Source of the DNA: Oscillospiraceae bacterium
GTDB lineage: Bacteria > Bacillota > Clostridia > Oscillospirales > CAG-382
Reading direction: 5' to 3'
Assembly: GCA_015064485.1 (NCBI GenBank)
Contig: SVSD01000012.1
Coordinates: 1-47,844, forward strand
DNA: 47,844 nt
Part shown: piece after piece, positions 16,129 to 25,049 of the stretch
How the letters are laid out: each line of letters starts with the position of its first letter
How positions within the stretch are numbered: the stretch's first letter is position 1
Position numbers and translations under genes: made by a program
Notes under the pieces: generated by a model
Told to the model about the DNA's origin: nothing
Database searches by the model: none
What the model saw: the letters and a program-made list of their open reading frames with translations, nothing else

Positions 16129-18402
16129 TTACTGCTTTTCGATCGTACCTGTATAGCTGCACTTTTCGTTTATGCAGTATACAAGATCCTTACCCTTTTT
16201 CTTTAAGAGAAGTCCTGAACATTCGGGACATTTATTTTCCTGGGGTATATCCCATGTTGAGAATTTACATTCGGGATATTTTTCACAACTGTAGAATACA
16301 CTCTTCTTTCTGCCGTGTTTGATAAGAATTTTCGAGCCGCAGGAAGGACAGGGGACATTCAAATCCTTTGTTATAGGCTTTGTGCTCTTACATTCGGGAT
16401 ATTTCGCACAAGCATAGAAGGAACCGTACCGTCCTCTGCGTATTACCATCGCTCCTCCGCAGATGTCACATTTTATATCATCCGGAGCGGGAGTAAGGTT
16501 TTCAGCAGTCTTTTCCGCTGTTTTTTCGATAATATTGCCTTCTTTATCTATGGGCTTTGTATTTCGGCAGGCAGGATAATTGGGGCAGGCGGCAAATTTG
16601 CCGAATCTGCCGTTTTTGATGACCATACGGCTTCCGCATTTTTCGCAAAGGATATCTGTTTCCTCGGCGGCAAGCTTATAGTCGCCCTTATCAATGTTCT
16701 TTTCGGCATTGTCAAGAAGCTCTGCAAAATCGCCGTAGAAAGGCTTCAAAACTTCAAGCATTGATTTTTTGCCGTTTTCAACATCGTCAAGCTTGGATTC
16801 CATATCGGCGGTAAAGCCATAGTCGATAATAGACGAGAAATAATCTGTCATAAGCTTTGTTGTAACCTCGCCAAGCTGGGAGGGAACAAGAGTTTTTCCG
16901 TCTCTTTCAACATATCCTCTCTGGATAATTGTTGTAATCGTAGGAGTATATGTCGAAGGTCTTCCGATACCCTTTTCTTCCATCACCTTTATAAGTGTGG
17001 ATTCTGTATATCTTGCCGGAGGCTTTGTGAAATGCTGAGTAGGTGAAAGTTTCGAAAGAGTAAGCTTGTCGTTTTCAAAAACTTCGGGAAGCTTTGCTTC
17101 CTTTTCGCTTTCTTCCTTTTCGTCATCATCCTTTTCCTCGCGGGTCTCTTCATAAACCGCCATAAAGCCGGGATGTCTTACCGTATAACCGGAACTGCGG
17201 AAAATATAGCCCGAATTTTCGATGTCGATAGTTACCGTATCAAGAAGCGCCGATTCCATCTGCGAAGCAATAAATCTGTCCCAGATAAGCTTGTAAAGCT
17301 TGAACTGATCGGCTGTAAGATAAGGCTTTACAACAGAAGGCTCAAATGCCATATCGGAAGGACGGATTGCTTCGTGAGCGTCCTGTGCCCCTGCGCGGGA
17401 TTTATACACCCTTCTTGTTTTGGGGTAAAAATCTGCGCCGTATTTCTGCTCGATATACTGCTGAGCCGCATCCTGAGCGATATCCGAAATACGCAAAGAA
17501 TCGGTTCTCATATAAGTTATAAGACCCCGGCTGCCGTATTCTCCGAGCGAAACACCTTCGTAAAGCTCCTGAGCTATACGGGAGGTTTTTTCGGAACGGA
17601 AGGAGAAGCGCTTATTTGCTTCCTGATGGAGAGTTGATGTTATAAAAGGAGGGGCGGGGTTGTTTGTGCGAACCGCCTTTTTGATGCTCTTTACAACAAA
17701 TTCACCGGAATTTACAGCCTCTACAACGCGGTCGGTGCTTTCCTTGTCGCAAAGCTCCGCTTTACCCTTTTTATCGCCGTAAAAAGAAGCCTTAAGCTGG
17801 CCTTTTTCGCAGCTGAGAATTGCTTCTATCTTCCAGAATTCTTCCGCCTTGAAAGCACGGATCTCATTTTCTCTTTCAACAACGATTCTTGTAACTACCG
17901 ACTGTACTCGTCCTGCAGAAAGACCGCTTTTGATCTTTTTCCACAAAACGGGGCTGAGCTTGTAACCTACTATACGGTCAAGAATTCTTCTTGCCTGCTG
18001 GGCGTCAACAAGATCCATATTTATTTCCGTCGGATTTTTTATTGCCGCCTTGACAACAGGCTTTGTAATTTCGTTGAAAGTTACTCTCTTCGCCTTTTTG
18101 CTGTCAAGCCCCAAAACATTTGCAAGATGCCAGGAAATGGCTTCTCCCTCACGGTCAGGGTCGGCTGCAAGATATACAACATCGGCATTTTTTGCTTCTT
18201 TTTTGAGATCGTTGATCAAAGAGCCTTTTCCTCTTATGTTGATATATTTCGGTGCGAAATCGTTTTCGATATCAATACCGAAGGTGCTTTTGGGCAAATC
18301 TCTGACATGGCCGATGGATGCTACCACCTTATATCCTTTGCCAAGATACCCTTTTATGGTGCTCGCCTTTGAAGGCGACTCCACTATAACAAGATGTGCC
18401 AC
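16129..18402 (-). CDS. topA: DNA topoisomerase I
   Basis: This 757-residue type IA topoisomerase relaxes negative supercoils. The TOPRIM domain covers residues 1-115 (VIVESPSKASTIKGYLG and AADPDREGEAISWHL). The active-site tyrosine lies in ITYMRTDSLRIS near residue 296. The C-terminal part from about 590 has four Cys4 zinc ribbons (CEKCGS, CDICGG, CPSCGS, CPECSG). An acidic Lys/Glu/Asp stretch lies near 415-435. Start is GTG with AGGAGG 6 bases upstream. dprA precedes it by 33 bases, the usual dprA-topA order in Firmicutes. Confidence 0.97.
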   Translation of the reverse strand: MAHLVIVESPSKASTIKGYLGKGYKVVASIGHVRDLPKSTFGIDIENDFAPKYINIRGKGSLINDLKKEAKNADVVYLAADPDREGEAISWHLANVLGLDSKKAKRVTFNEITKPVVKAAIKNPTEINMDLVDAQQARRILDRIVGYKLSPVLWKKIKSGLSAGRVQSVVTRIVVERENEIRAFKAEEFWKIEAILSCEKGQLKASFYGDKKGKAELCDKESTDRVVEAVNSGEFVVKSIKKAVRTNNPAPPFITSTLHQEANKRFSFRSEKTSRIAQELYEGVSLGEYGSRGLITYMRTDSLRISDIAQDAAQQYIEQKYGADFYPKTRRVYKSRAGAQDAHEAIRPSDMAFEPSVVKPYLTADQFKLYKLIWDRFIASQMESALLDTVTIDIENSGYIFRSSGYTVRHPGFMAVYEETREEKDDDEKEESEKEAKLPEVFENDKLTLSKLSPTQHFTKPPARYTESTLIKVMEEKGIGRPSTYTPTITTIIQRGYVERDGKTLVPSQLGEVTTKLMTDYFSSIIDYGFTADMESKLDDVENGKKSMLEVLKPFYGDFAELLDNAEKNIDKGDYKLAAEETDILCEKCGSRMVIKNGRFGKFAACPNYPACRNTKPIDKEGNIIEKTAEKTAENLTPAPDDIKCDICGGAMVIRRGRYGSFYACAKYPECKSTKPITKDLNVPCPSCGSKILIKHGRKKSVFYSCEKYPECKFSTWDIPQENKCPECSGLLLKKKGKDLVYCINEKCSYTGTIEKQ

Positions 18403-18435
18403 GGTATTCCTCCTATATTTTGGTTAATTTTTTCT

Positions 18436-19716
18436 TTATTTTGTTACGGCCTCATACGCTCCGCCGGGAAGCGATATAATAAGCCCGTCTATTTCAAGCA
18501 TCGTAAGCGTATATAAAACTTCGGACTGGTCGATTTTAAGTTCCCGTCCTATAATATCGGCTGTTGTCTTTCCTTTTGCGATAAATTCATATATCGCCTT
18601 CTCGCAAGGCGAAAGGTTTGACAAATCTGCGGAAAATGGCTGTTCTTTCTCAAGGTTTTCTTTTTCGGCAAGAGCCTTTGTTTTATCTTCTCCGCTTTTT
18701 GAAACTGCATATTCTTCTTTTGATTTGCGCATTTTCTCTAAAAGCTGTTCTTTTCTTCTCTTGCGCCTTGAAATATATTTATCCCTCTCCTCAAGACGGA
18801 GTCTTCTTGATCTTCTTACAGATACCGTATCGGGATAAGAATATTCGAGATGAGAAAGTATGTCCGAAACTTCGATAACCGGGATCGCTCCGTCCCGTAT
18901 CAGCTCGTTTGAACCGCGGCTTTTCGGATCGTTTATATTTCCGGGCATCACAAAAATGAGCTTTCCCATATCCTTTGCGTATTTCGCAGTAATAAGCGCA
19001 CCGCTTCCCTGTCTTGCTTCAACAACAAGTACGCCGTCGCAAAGCGCCGCCATAATGCGGTTTCTTATCGGAAAGTTGACGCCTTTAGGTTCTGTATAAG
19101 GCGAAAACTCTGTAATAATAAGACCGGATTTGAACATTCTTGTGAAAAGCGAATGATTTTCAAAGGGATAAAGAATATTTATTCCGCTGCCCAACACTCC
19201 GACAGAAAAGCCTCCTGCATCAAGAGCACCGAGCGTTGAGGCAGTATCAATACCTTCGGCTATTCCCGTTACGATATTTACTCCCGCGCCTGCGAGTTTA
19301 TACGAAAAACTGTATCCCGATTCATACGCCGCATCGGTACATTTTCTTGAACCTATCGCGGTTATTGCGGCACTGTCCGAAAGTTTTTCAATTCTGCCTT
19401 TATAATAAAGAACAGGCGGGGGATTTTCGATATCGTAGAGTCTTTTCGGATAATATTCCGAGCCAAACGGCAAAACACCGACTCTGTTTTCCGCACAATA
19501 GTCAATGATCGAATTTGCACGGGTGAAATCTTTGTCAAGAAGAACTTCAGCCTGTTGCTTATCGATTCCCATTGCAATATATTCGGAAAAATCTGCTTCG
19601 TATGCACTTTTCATATCGCCACCGAAGGCTTCATAAACTTTTTTGGGCAAAGACGACCCTGCACCGCAAATCTCGGACAGCCAGATAAAATAATCACAAG
19701 CGTTGTAAAAAGCCAT
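18436..19716 (-). CDS. dprA: DNA-processing protein DprA
   Basis: DprA loads RecA on single-stranded DNA during transformation. The 426-residue protein has a helical N-terminus and a Rossmann-like core, with ITAIGSRKCTDAAY, GIAEGIDTASTLGAL, GVLGSGINILYPFEN, RNRIMAALCDGVLVVEA and GSGALITAKYAKDMGK. A highly charged Arg/Lys/Glu linker follows (about 315-385), then a C-terminal winged-helix domain. The ATG overlaps the stop of the SpoU gene (TGATG), so translation is coupled. A longer frame to 19821 exists but lies inside the upstream gene. With comF at 42370 this is the only competence-related gene seen; many non-competent bacteria keep dprA. Confidence 0.94.
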   Translation of the reverse strand: MAFYNACDYFIWLSEICGAGSSLPKKVYEAFGGDMKSAYEADFSEYIAMGIDKQQAEVLLDKDFTRANSIIDYCAENRVGVLPFGSEYYPKRLYDIENPPPVLYYKGRIEKLSDSAAITAIGSRKCTDAAYESGYSFSYKLAGAGVNIVTGIAEGIDTASTLGALDAGGFSVGVLGSGINILYPFENHSLFTRMFKSGLIITEFSPYTEPKGVNFPIRNRIMAALCDGVLVVEARQGSGALITAKYAKDMGKLIFVMPGNINDPKSRGSNELIRDGAIPVIEVSDILSHLEYSYPDTVSVRRSRRLRLEERDKYISRRKRRKEQLLEKMRKSKEEYAVSKSGEDKTKALAEKENLEKEQPFSADLSNLSPCEKAIYEFIAKGKTTADIIGRELKIDQSEVLYTLTMLEIDGLIISLPGGAYEAVTK

Positions 19717-20510
19717 CACATCACGCCCTTTTGCTTTTCCCAGATCAAAACCGCAGCTGCCGCCGCCGCATTTAACGATTCGGCGTTCTGCTGCATAGGA
19801 ATTATTATCTTTTTGTCGCAAAGGTCAAGAACCCGCTTTGAGATTCCGTTGCCCTCGTTTCCGAGGATTATGCAGTCATCCTTTTCAAAGGAAACTGTCC
19901 GCACATCCACACTGCCGTCATCAAGCGCCGCACCGTAGACCTTCATCCCCGCATCCTTTATTTTCTGTATCTGAGAGCAGATATCGGAAGTGACGCAGAT
20001 ATTTACCTTAAAAAGAGTACCCATACAAGCCCTTAATGTTTTCGGACCGAAAATATCGGCACATCCCTCGCCGAGAAGAATTCTCGAAACTCCGAGCGCT
20101 GCCGCCGTTCTTATGACAGTTCCGACATTCGACGGGTTCTGAACCCCGTCAAGGATCACAAAACCGCCCTTTCCGGGAGTTTCAAGCGCATCATCAAAAA
20201 TTTCGGTTTTTTGCGCTACGGCAAAAATCCCCTCGGGTGTCTTTTCAAATGAAAGCTTTTCGTAGACCTCATCTGTCACCTCGAAAACAGTGCAGCGATC
20301 TTTAACCGAATCTATTGTTTCGTGAAAACGGGCGTATGCGCTTTTTGTGCAGTAAATTTCGCAAAGTTTTACATTTTCGGAAACAAGCTCGTTTAAAAGC
20401 TTTATTCCCTCGACCGCAAAAAGTCCTGTTTTGTCCCTTGTCTTTTTGTCGGCAAGGGCATGGGCATCGATTATTTTGCGATTTTGTCTTGATGTTATCA
20501 TTTCTGCCAT
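19716..20510 (-). CDS. SpoU/TrmH-family RNA 2'-O-methyltransferase
   Basis: This 264-residue enzyme of the SPOUT class methylates ribose in tRNA or 23S rRNA using SAM. The N-terminal substrate-binding domain (ITSRQNRKI, GLFAVEGIKLL) is like RlmB and TsnR. The C-terminal knot domain has the motif-1 region LDGVQNPSNVGTVIRTAAALG, motif 2 IILGNEGNGIS and motif 3 IPMQQNAESLNAAAAAAVLIWE. Start ATG 20510 has GGAGG about 11 bases upstream; a TTG-based longer frame has none. It is the first gene of the long minus-strand operon. Whether it acts on 23S rRNA or tRNA cannot be told. Confidence 0.9.
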   Translation of the reverse strand: MAEMITSRQNRKIIDAHALADKKTRDKTGLFAVEGIKLLNELVSENVKLCEIYCTKSAYARFHETIDSVKDRCTVFEVTDEVYEKLSFEKTPEGIFAVAQKTEIFDDALETPGKGGFVILDGVQNPSNVGTVIRTAAALGVSRILLGEGCADIFGPKTLRACMGTLFKVNICVTSDICSQIQKIKDAGMKVYGAALDDGSVDVRTVSFEKDDCIILGNEGNGISKRVLDLCDKKIIIPMQQNAESLNAAAAAAVLIWEKQKGVM

Positions 20511-20583
20511 AAAAATCTTTGCCTCCCAAAACTTATCCGGATTTTTTAAAAGCCGCAACTATGCATTTTACAGCATACATATT

Positions 20584-20613
20584 ATTATAATATCAAACAC
20601 TGTAAATTTTCAA
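20584..20613 (-). promoter_or_regulatory. Likely promoter of the long minus-strand operon
   Basis: On the minus strand TTGAAA (20613-20608), 18 bases, TATAAT (20589-20584). It lies about 75 bases before the first gene. The divergent ispD promoter is about 130 bases away; the stretch between holds only A/T-rich sequence. Confidence 0.6.
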
Positions 20614-20718
20614 TAGTTTTGATAAAAAAATATATTGCTGTTTTATAAATAAATATAAGATATTCGGTTAACAAACTACATTGTTTCATACTTATATATA
20701 TGTTGCCTCAAATTACCC

Positions 20719-20747
20719 TTGACATCACCTTAAAAAAGCGATAAAAT
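20719..20747 (+). promoter_or_regulatory. Promoter of ispD-ispF
   Basis: TTGACA (20719-20724), 17 bases, TAAAAT (20742-20747). Transcription should start near 20755, giving a leader of about 25 bases to the TTG start of ispD. Confidence 0.8.
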
Positions 20748-20780
20748 CTATTTGAAATCTAAAAAACGGAGGCTGTGATC

Positions 20781-21500
20781 TTGATTTTAAAAAGACATAA
20801 AACCGCAACGGTTTTAATTGCCGCCGCAGGCAGCGGCACAAGAATGGGCGGAGTTTCAAAACCTCTTATGAAAATTAACGGAAGAGAAGCGCTTCTTTAC
20901 TCGCTCGATCTTTTTGACAAGAGCAGTTTTATCGAAAGAATGGTCATCTCGACCCGAAAAGAAGATATTGAAACAATACAAAATCTTGTAAATTCCCAAG
21001 GATATACAAAGGAAATAATCGTAACCGAGGGCGGAAGCACTCGCCAGGAATCGGTAAGCCTTGCCTTTAAGGCAGGCTTTGAAAAGCGCAAAAAGACTCA
21101 TTTTGTTGCGGTTCACGATGCGGCAAGACCGCTTCTTACAAAAGAAGAGCTGCAGAATGTTTTTGAACTTGCTTCAAAATACGGAAATGCTGTATGTGCG
21201 GCAAAGGCAAAGGATACCTTTAAAACCACCGATAAAAACAATGTGATTTCAGGTCATGTTGAAAGGGAAAATCTCTGGCACATACAGACTCCTCAGGTTT
21301 TCGACACAGATATGTTCCATACCGCCCTTGCCGTTGCGCAAAGGGACGGAACAGAGGCCACCGATGAAAGCGGACTTGTAATTAACGCAGGTTTTCTTGT
21401 CAAGCTTTCCGAGTGCGGACACGACAACATAAAACTCACCTACCCCGAAGACGCTTATATCGCAGAGGCGATACTCGAAAAAAGAAAACATAAAAAATAA
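20781..21500 (+). CDS. ispD: 2-C-methyl-D-erythritol 4-phosphate cytidylyltransferase
   Basis: IspD joins CTP to methylerythritol phosphate, the third step of the MEP isoprenoid pathway. The protein has the nucleotide-binding loop [28 protein letters not shown], and the C-terminal [11 protein letters not shown] and TDESGLV regions, as in the family. CGGAGG at 20767-20772 fits a TTG start at 20781 (8-base spacing, 239 residues); a GTG at 20775 is only 2 bases away from it. ispF follows by 29 bases in the same operon. Confidence 0.94.
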   Translation: MILKRHKTATVLIAAAGSGTRMGGVSKPLMKINGREALLYSLDLFDKSSFIERMVISTRKEDIETIQNLVNSQGYTKEIIVTEGGSTRQESVSLAFKAGFEKRKKTHFVAVHDAARPLLTKEELQNVFELASKYGNAVCAAKAKDTFKTTDKNNVISGHVERENLWHIQTPQVFDTDMFHTALAVAQRDGTEATDESGLVINAGFLVKLSECGHDNIKLTYPEDAYIAEAILEKRKHKK

Positions 21501-21529
21501 TTTTTCACCCGATGAAAGGACTTGGTACT

Positions 21530-21997
21530 ATGAGAATAGGTCACGGATACGATGTGCACCGCTTTGCACCTCAAAGAAAACTGATACTCGGCGGAGTAGA
21601 AATACCTTATGAATTCGGGCTTTTGGGACATTCGGATGCGGATGTTCTGACCCATGCCCTTATGGACGCTTTGCTCGGCGCTATGGCTCTTGGCGATATC
21701 GGAAAGCATTTCCCCGATACTTCAAACGATTTTAAGGATATCGACAGCCTTATCCTTCTTGAAAAAGTCGTAGAGCTTATGAAGGAAAAGGGATATACTC
21801 TCGGAAATGCGGATTGTACAATAATCGCCCAGGCACCCAAACTTGCTCCCCATATAGAGGGTATGCGCGAAAAACTCGCAAAGGTTATCGGATGCGATAT
21901 TTCACAAATAAACATAAAAGCAACTACCGAAGAAAAGCTTGGTTTCACAGGCAGAAAAGAAGGTATTTCCTGCCACGCGGTTTGTATTCTTTTGTAG
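21530..21997 (+). CDS. ispF: 2-C-methyl-D-erythritol 2,4-cyclodiphosphate synthase
   Basis: IspF makes the cyclic diphosphate intermediate of the MEP pathway. The 155-residue protein begins [12 protein letters not shown], whose Asp and His bind zinc, continues with LGGVEIP and [20 protein letters not shown], and ends with [23 protein letters not shown] 21530 has AAAGGA 9 bases upstream; the ATG at 21512 would place that Shine-Dalgarno inside the gene. It is read together with ispD. Confidence 0.96.
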   Translation: MRIGHGYDVHRFAPQRKLILGGVEIPYEFGLLGHSDADVLTHALMDALLGAMALGDIGKHFPDTSNDFKDIDSLILLEKVVELMKEKGYTLGNADCTIIAQAPKLAPHIEGMREKLAKVIGCDISQINIKATTEEKLGFTGRKEGISCHAVCILL

Positions 21998-22033
21998 CTT
22001 TGGGTGTTTTTGCTAAAAAAGTGAAAAAAACAC

Positions 22034-22062
22034 TTGCATTTCCTCTTTATATGTGGTATAAT
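22034..22062 (+). promoter_or_regulatory. Promoter of secG (extended -10)
   Basis: TTGCAT (22034-22039), 17 bases, TATAAT (22057-22062) preceded by TGG (extended -10). The leader of about 90 bases can form two small hairpins (CGG-CTTTG-CCG-like near 22080 and TGCGG-CAAT-CCGCA near 22116), with no known riboswitch. Confidence 0.75.
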
Positions 22063-22160
22063 TAGAAACGCTAATTGTTCGGCTTTGCCGGATATATATT
22101 TATTTTCATTGAATTGCGGCAATCCGCAGGATGACAAATTTTTGGAGGTCATAGATAATT

Positions 22161-22616
22161 ATGCTTAACATTGTACTCGGAATACTCCTTATAGTTATGG
22201 CAGTTTTCCTCGTTGTAACCATCCTTCTTCAGAGCAGCAAGGACCATAGAATGTCCGGAACAATCGCAGGCGGTGCTGAAACTTTCTTCGGCAAGCAGAA
22301 GGGCAAGACAATCGACGGCGTTCTCAATAAGATAACAGTTGTTGTTTGCATCCTTTTCTTTGTTTGCGTTCTCGCTATGTATATCACAACCGATTCCGGT
22401 TATACAACACCTGTTGTTGACGGAACACCTGTTGTTGAAAACGAAGTTGAAACAGAAGGCGAAGCTGAAGTCGAAACAGAGGGCGAAGCTGAAGTTGAAG
22501 CAGAGGGCGAAGCTGAAGTCGAAACAGAGGGCGAAGCTGAAGTTGAAGCAGAGGGCGAAGCTGAAGTCGAAGCAGAGGGCGAAGCTGAAACAGAAACAGA
22601 ACCCGCAGCTGAATAA
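22161..22616 (+). CDS. secG: Preprotein translocase subunit SecG with repetitive acidic tail
   Basis: SecG is the small accessory subunit of the SecYEG protein channel. Residues about 3-22 form the first membrane helix and QSSKDHRMSGTIAGGAETFFG is close to the family's cytoplasmic loop; KGKTIDGVLNKIT leads into the second helix at about 57-76. Ordinary SecG ends near residue 75-80. Here about 70 more residues follow, mostly repeats of an 8-residue Glu/Ala/Val/Gly unit. By SecG topology this tail would lie outside the cell. GGAGG lies 11 bases upstream. The gene stands alone between its promoter and a strong terminator. Confidence 0.9.
   Translation: MLNIVLGILLIVMAVFLVVTILLQSSKDHRMSGTIAGGAETFFGKQKGKTIDGVLNKITVVVCILFFVCVLAMYITTDSGYTTPVVDGTPVVENEVETEGEAEVETEGEAEVEAEGEAEVETEGEAEVEAEGEAEVEAEGEAETETEPAAE
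22461..22580 (+). repeat. Five 24-bp tandem repeats inside secG
   Basis: Five in-phase units each begin GAAGCTGAAGT and encode EAEVETEG or EAEVEAEG. Units 1-4 alternate between two versions (GTC-GAA-ACA and GTT-GAA-GCA), so a 48-bp unit was probably duplicated. Partial units flank the array. Such arrays change length easily by slippage; it is a coding repeat and not a CRISPR array. Confidence 0.9.
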
Positions 22617-22639
22617 GAAAACTCTTTATAAAAACAATT

Positions 22640-22672
22640 ATGCACCTCAATTCGAGGTGCATTTTTATTTTC
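22640..22672 (+). terminator. Terminator of secG
   Basis: ATGCACCTC and GAGGTGCAT form a perfect 9-bp stem with a 5-base loop, followed by TTTTATTTT. It lies 24 bases after the secG stop. Confidence 0.9.
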
Positions 22673-22723
22673 CACAATAAAACTCATTATAAAAAAATAT
22701 TCAAATATGTTAAATAAAATATA

Positions 22724-22752
22724 TTGACCGAAAGATAAAAAATATGTATAAT
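22724..22752 (+). promoter_or_regulatory. Promoter of the M23-fold gene
   Basis: TTGACC (22724-22729), 17 bases, TATAAT (22747-22752). The leader is about 65 bases and ends with AAAGGA about 10 bases before the ATG. Confidence 0.8.
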
Positions 22753-22824
22753 AGTTTTTAGATATTGTTGCCGAAATATGAGTTTTTGAAAGGTGACACA
22801 TAACGACGAAAGGAAATTTGCATC

Positions 22825-24507
22825 ATGCTGAAAAAAACGACCTATATCCTTATTAGTCTTCTTTTATGCATACCTCTTATCTTTATGATATACTTTGCCT
22901 TCTCCATAAATATCGAGGCACCCGTCGATTCAACCGATATTACGGTAAAAACCGCCGACGGATACGATTTTTCCTTTAACGAATCGGAAGATCTTTCGGT
23001 CTACAGCGCAGCTGTCAGAGGAGCAAAGAAAGTTTCCGAAATACCCGAGGAACTTGAGCTTGCTGCTCCCACAATCGTTACATATACCGATACCGACGGA
23101 CAGTACAGCCACGATTACTATTTGTCGCTCGATCCCGAAAAATGTTATTACAAAAACGCTCAGGGCGAATTTTTCGTATTCGACAAATTTGATGCAAAAC
23201 AGTTAATCGCAAGAAAAGAATTTTCAAACCTTTATCCTAACCATACAGTTCCCGCCCTCTCTTTTAAAACAGAAAAAGACAGCTATACCGCAAAAGTCGG
23301 CGAATATACCTGGAACTTCAAAAGAGGCGAGGATTTCGACGAAGGGCTTGCCCCCAACGAATCCACAGACACAACCTTGTGCTTCAACAAGAGCGACGAG
23401 CTTTCTTTAAGCTTTTCTCAGCTCCCCGACACTTGCGAACTTAGAATTTTGAACGGCAATACAACGGTTCATTCCGCATCCTGGGAATCTTTTACAGACG
23501 GTCTTGATACTATAAGCGAAAAGCTTCTTTCCCAGCTTTACGGAAAAATAAGCTATTCCAACGATACAAAGCTTGTTTGTGAAATTACGGCATCCTGGGA
23601 ACAGATTGATTCCAGCGAATTTTACGGCGAGGCAACATACAGCGCAGATCTTCTTTTTGATGTTCCCTTCTCCTGCAAGAAGATCGACCCCAAGCTTTCT
23701 CCCGGCGAATTCACCTTTATTAAACTCAACAACCTCAACGAAGGAGAAACCGTAACTTTCATCTCCAAAAACGACGGTTTGCCTTTGCCCGAAACAAGAG
23801 CGCATACAATCGGCGATTTCACATTCGCTTTCCTTCCTATCGACCTTTCGGCAAAACCCGGTACATATACCGTCAAGGCAATAACAGAAAATCACGAAAC
23901 AGAGTTTTCAATAACAGTAAACAATAAAGAATTCAAATCCGCAACCGTTTCCCAAATCCACGAAATGGCAGGGTACGATACCTCCAAGCTTGAGCTTGAG
24001 GCTCTTGTAAAAACTATCACATCCCAAAGCCCCGAAAAGCATTTATGGGCAGATGCGGAAGTTGAAAATACAAGCACAAAATACTCCAAAAAGTATCAGT
24101 TCAAAAAGCCTGTAAATGCTTCGGCATCCACTGATTTCGGCACAAAGATAACAGAAGACCCCAATCTTCTCACTTTGACTCCTTACAGAAAAACAGGCGT
24201 ATTCTTCGAAACAGAAAAGGGAAGCGATGTAGTAGCAACAGCCTCAGGTAAGGTTGCTCATGTAGGCAATATCCCCTATTCCGGCAATTTTATCATCATC
24301 GATCACGGCTTCGGCCTCTTGTCTATCTACGAAAACCTTTCGGAGGTTCTTGTAAACACCGGCGACGAAGTTAAGATCGGCTCTCTTATCGCAAAGACAG
24401 GCGATACAAAATCCGGATATACCTTTAAATCCGGAATGAGATTTTCGGTTTGTCTCGAAGGAAAATATATAAACCCCGCAAGTAATTTCAGCGGAATTTC
24501 CTATTAA
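22825..24507 (+). CDS. Membrane-anchored protein with degenerate M23 (LytM) domain
   Basis: A 560-residue protein with one N-terminal membrane helix (about 7-28) and a large outer part. Residues 40-440 show no family I can name; they look beta-rich and contain paired SFSQLPDTCELRI-like strands. Residues about 455-555 match the M23/LytM fold: TEKGSDVVATASGKVAHVG, IIIDHGFGLLSIYENLSEVLVNTGDEVKIGSL and GMRFSVCLEGKYINP. In active M23 peptidases the zinc ligands lie in H-x3-D and H-x-H; here the positions read as Tyr/Lys/Val and Gly-Met-Arg-Phe, and the Tyr-x-His motif reads YENLS. It is therefore probably not a peptidase but a binding or regulatory domain, as known for SpoIIQ and EnvC-like proteins. 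The gene is monocistronic. Confidence 0.85.
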   Translation: MLKKTTYILISLLLCIPLIFMIYFAFSINIEAPVDSTDITVKTADGYDFSFNESEDLSVYSAAVRGAKKVSEIPEELELAAPTIVTYTDTDGQYSHDYYLSLDPEKCYYKNAQGEFFVFDKFDAKQLIARKEFSNLYPNHTVPALSFKTEKDSYTAKVGEYTWNFKRGEDFDEGLAPNESTDTTLCFNKSDELSLSFSQLPDTCELRILNGNTTVHSASWESFTDGLDTISEKLLSQLYGKISYSNDTKLVCEITASWEQIDSSEFYGEATYSADLLFDVPFSCKKIDPKLSPGEFTFIKLNNLNEGETVTFISKNDGLPLPETRAHTIGDFTFAFLPIDLSAKPGTYTVKAITENHETEFSITVNNKEFKSATVSQIHEMAGYDTSKLELEALVKTITSQSPEKHLWADAEVENTSTKYSKKYQFKKPVNASASTDFGTKITEDPNLLTLTPYRKTGVFFETEKGSDVVATASGKVAHVGNIPYSGNFIIIDHGFGLLSIYENLSEVLVNTGDEVKIGSLIAKTGDTKSGYTFKSGMRFSVCLEGKYINPASNFSGISY

Positions 24508-24526
24508 AAAATATTGACATTAAAAG

Positions 24527-24560
24527 AAGCGGACAGTTGAGTTTAACTGTCCGCTTTATT
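24527..24560. terminator. Bidirectional terminator between the M23-fold gene and nrdR
   Basis: AAGCGGACAGTT pairs with AACTGTCCGCTT (24545-24556) in a perfect 12-bp stem with a 6-base loop. T-rich sequence follows on both strands. The two genes converge here. Confidence 0.88.
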
Positions 24561-24567
24561 TGTTGTT

Positions 24568-25029
24568 TTATTCTTCGCTGTCGCCGAGAAGCTTTTTAAG
24601 CTCTTCCATAAATGTGTTTATATCCTTGAACTGTCTGTATACCGATGCAAAACGCACATATGCGACCTCGTCAAGCTCTTTGAGCTTTTCCATAACAAGC
24701 TCGCCGATCTCCGTAGAGGAAACTTCGCTTCTCATTGTGCTTTGGAGATATGCTTCTATCTCATTTACAGCATTTTCTATCTGCTTTATTGAAACGGGAC
24801 GCTTTTCACAAGCCCGTATCATACCGCTTGTAAGCTTTGTACGGTCAAAAATTTCGCGTGTATCGTTCTTTTTAACGACAACTATCGAAACATTTTCTAT
24901 CGTTTCAAAGGTTGTAAATCTTTTCTGGCAGGAAAGACATTCGCGTCTTCTTCTTATACTTGTTCCCTCAGAAGACGGGCGGGAATCGAGCACCTTGCTT
25001 TCAAGATGGCCGCAGGAAGGACATTTCAT
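24568..25029 (-). CDS. nrdR: Transcriptional repressor NrdR
   Basis: NrdR binds ATP/dATP through an ATP-cone and represses ribonucleotide reductase genes. The 153-residue protein has the N-terminal zinc ribbon MKCPSCGH...[10 protein letters not shown] (CxxC pairs at about 3-6 and 31-34), the linker TFE, and the ATP-cone at about 49-139 ([39 protein letters not shown]). Length is typical. CGGAGG lies 8 bases before the ATG. It is 20 bases after the TIM-barrel gene and shares its transcript. No NrdR box pair was noticed in this window. Confidence 0.97.
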   Translation of the reverse strand: MKCPSCGHLESKVLDSRPSSEGTSIRRRRECLSCQKRFTTFETIENVSIVVVKKNDTREIFDRTKLTSGMIRACEKRPVSIKQIENAVNEIEAYLQSTMRSEVSSTEIGELVMEKLKELDEVAYVRFASVYRQFKDINTFMEELKKLLGDSEE

Positions 25030-25049
25030 ATTGACTACCTCCGTTTAAT

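Noticed and set aside
19717-19821. Longer start of dprA
   Set aside because: The extra 35 codons lie inside the SpoU gene and do not match DprA; the ATG at 19716 overlaps the upstream stop.
22461-22580. Regular repeats as a CRISPR array
   Set aside because: Units are contiguous with no spacers, in phase with the secG reading frame.
22400-22801. Minus-strand frame coding a Ser/Ala/Pro/Thr repeat, mucin-like
   Set aside because: It is the complement of the secG repeats; the plus frame has promoter, ribosome binding site and terminator.
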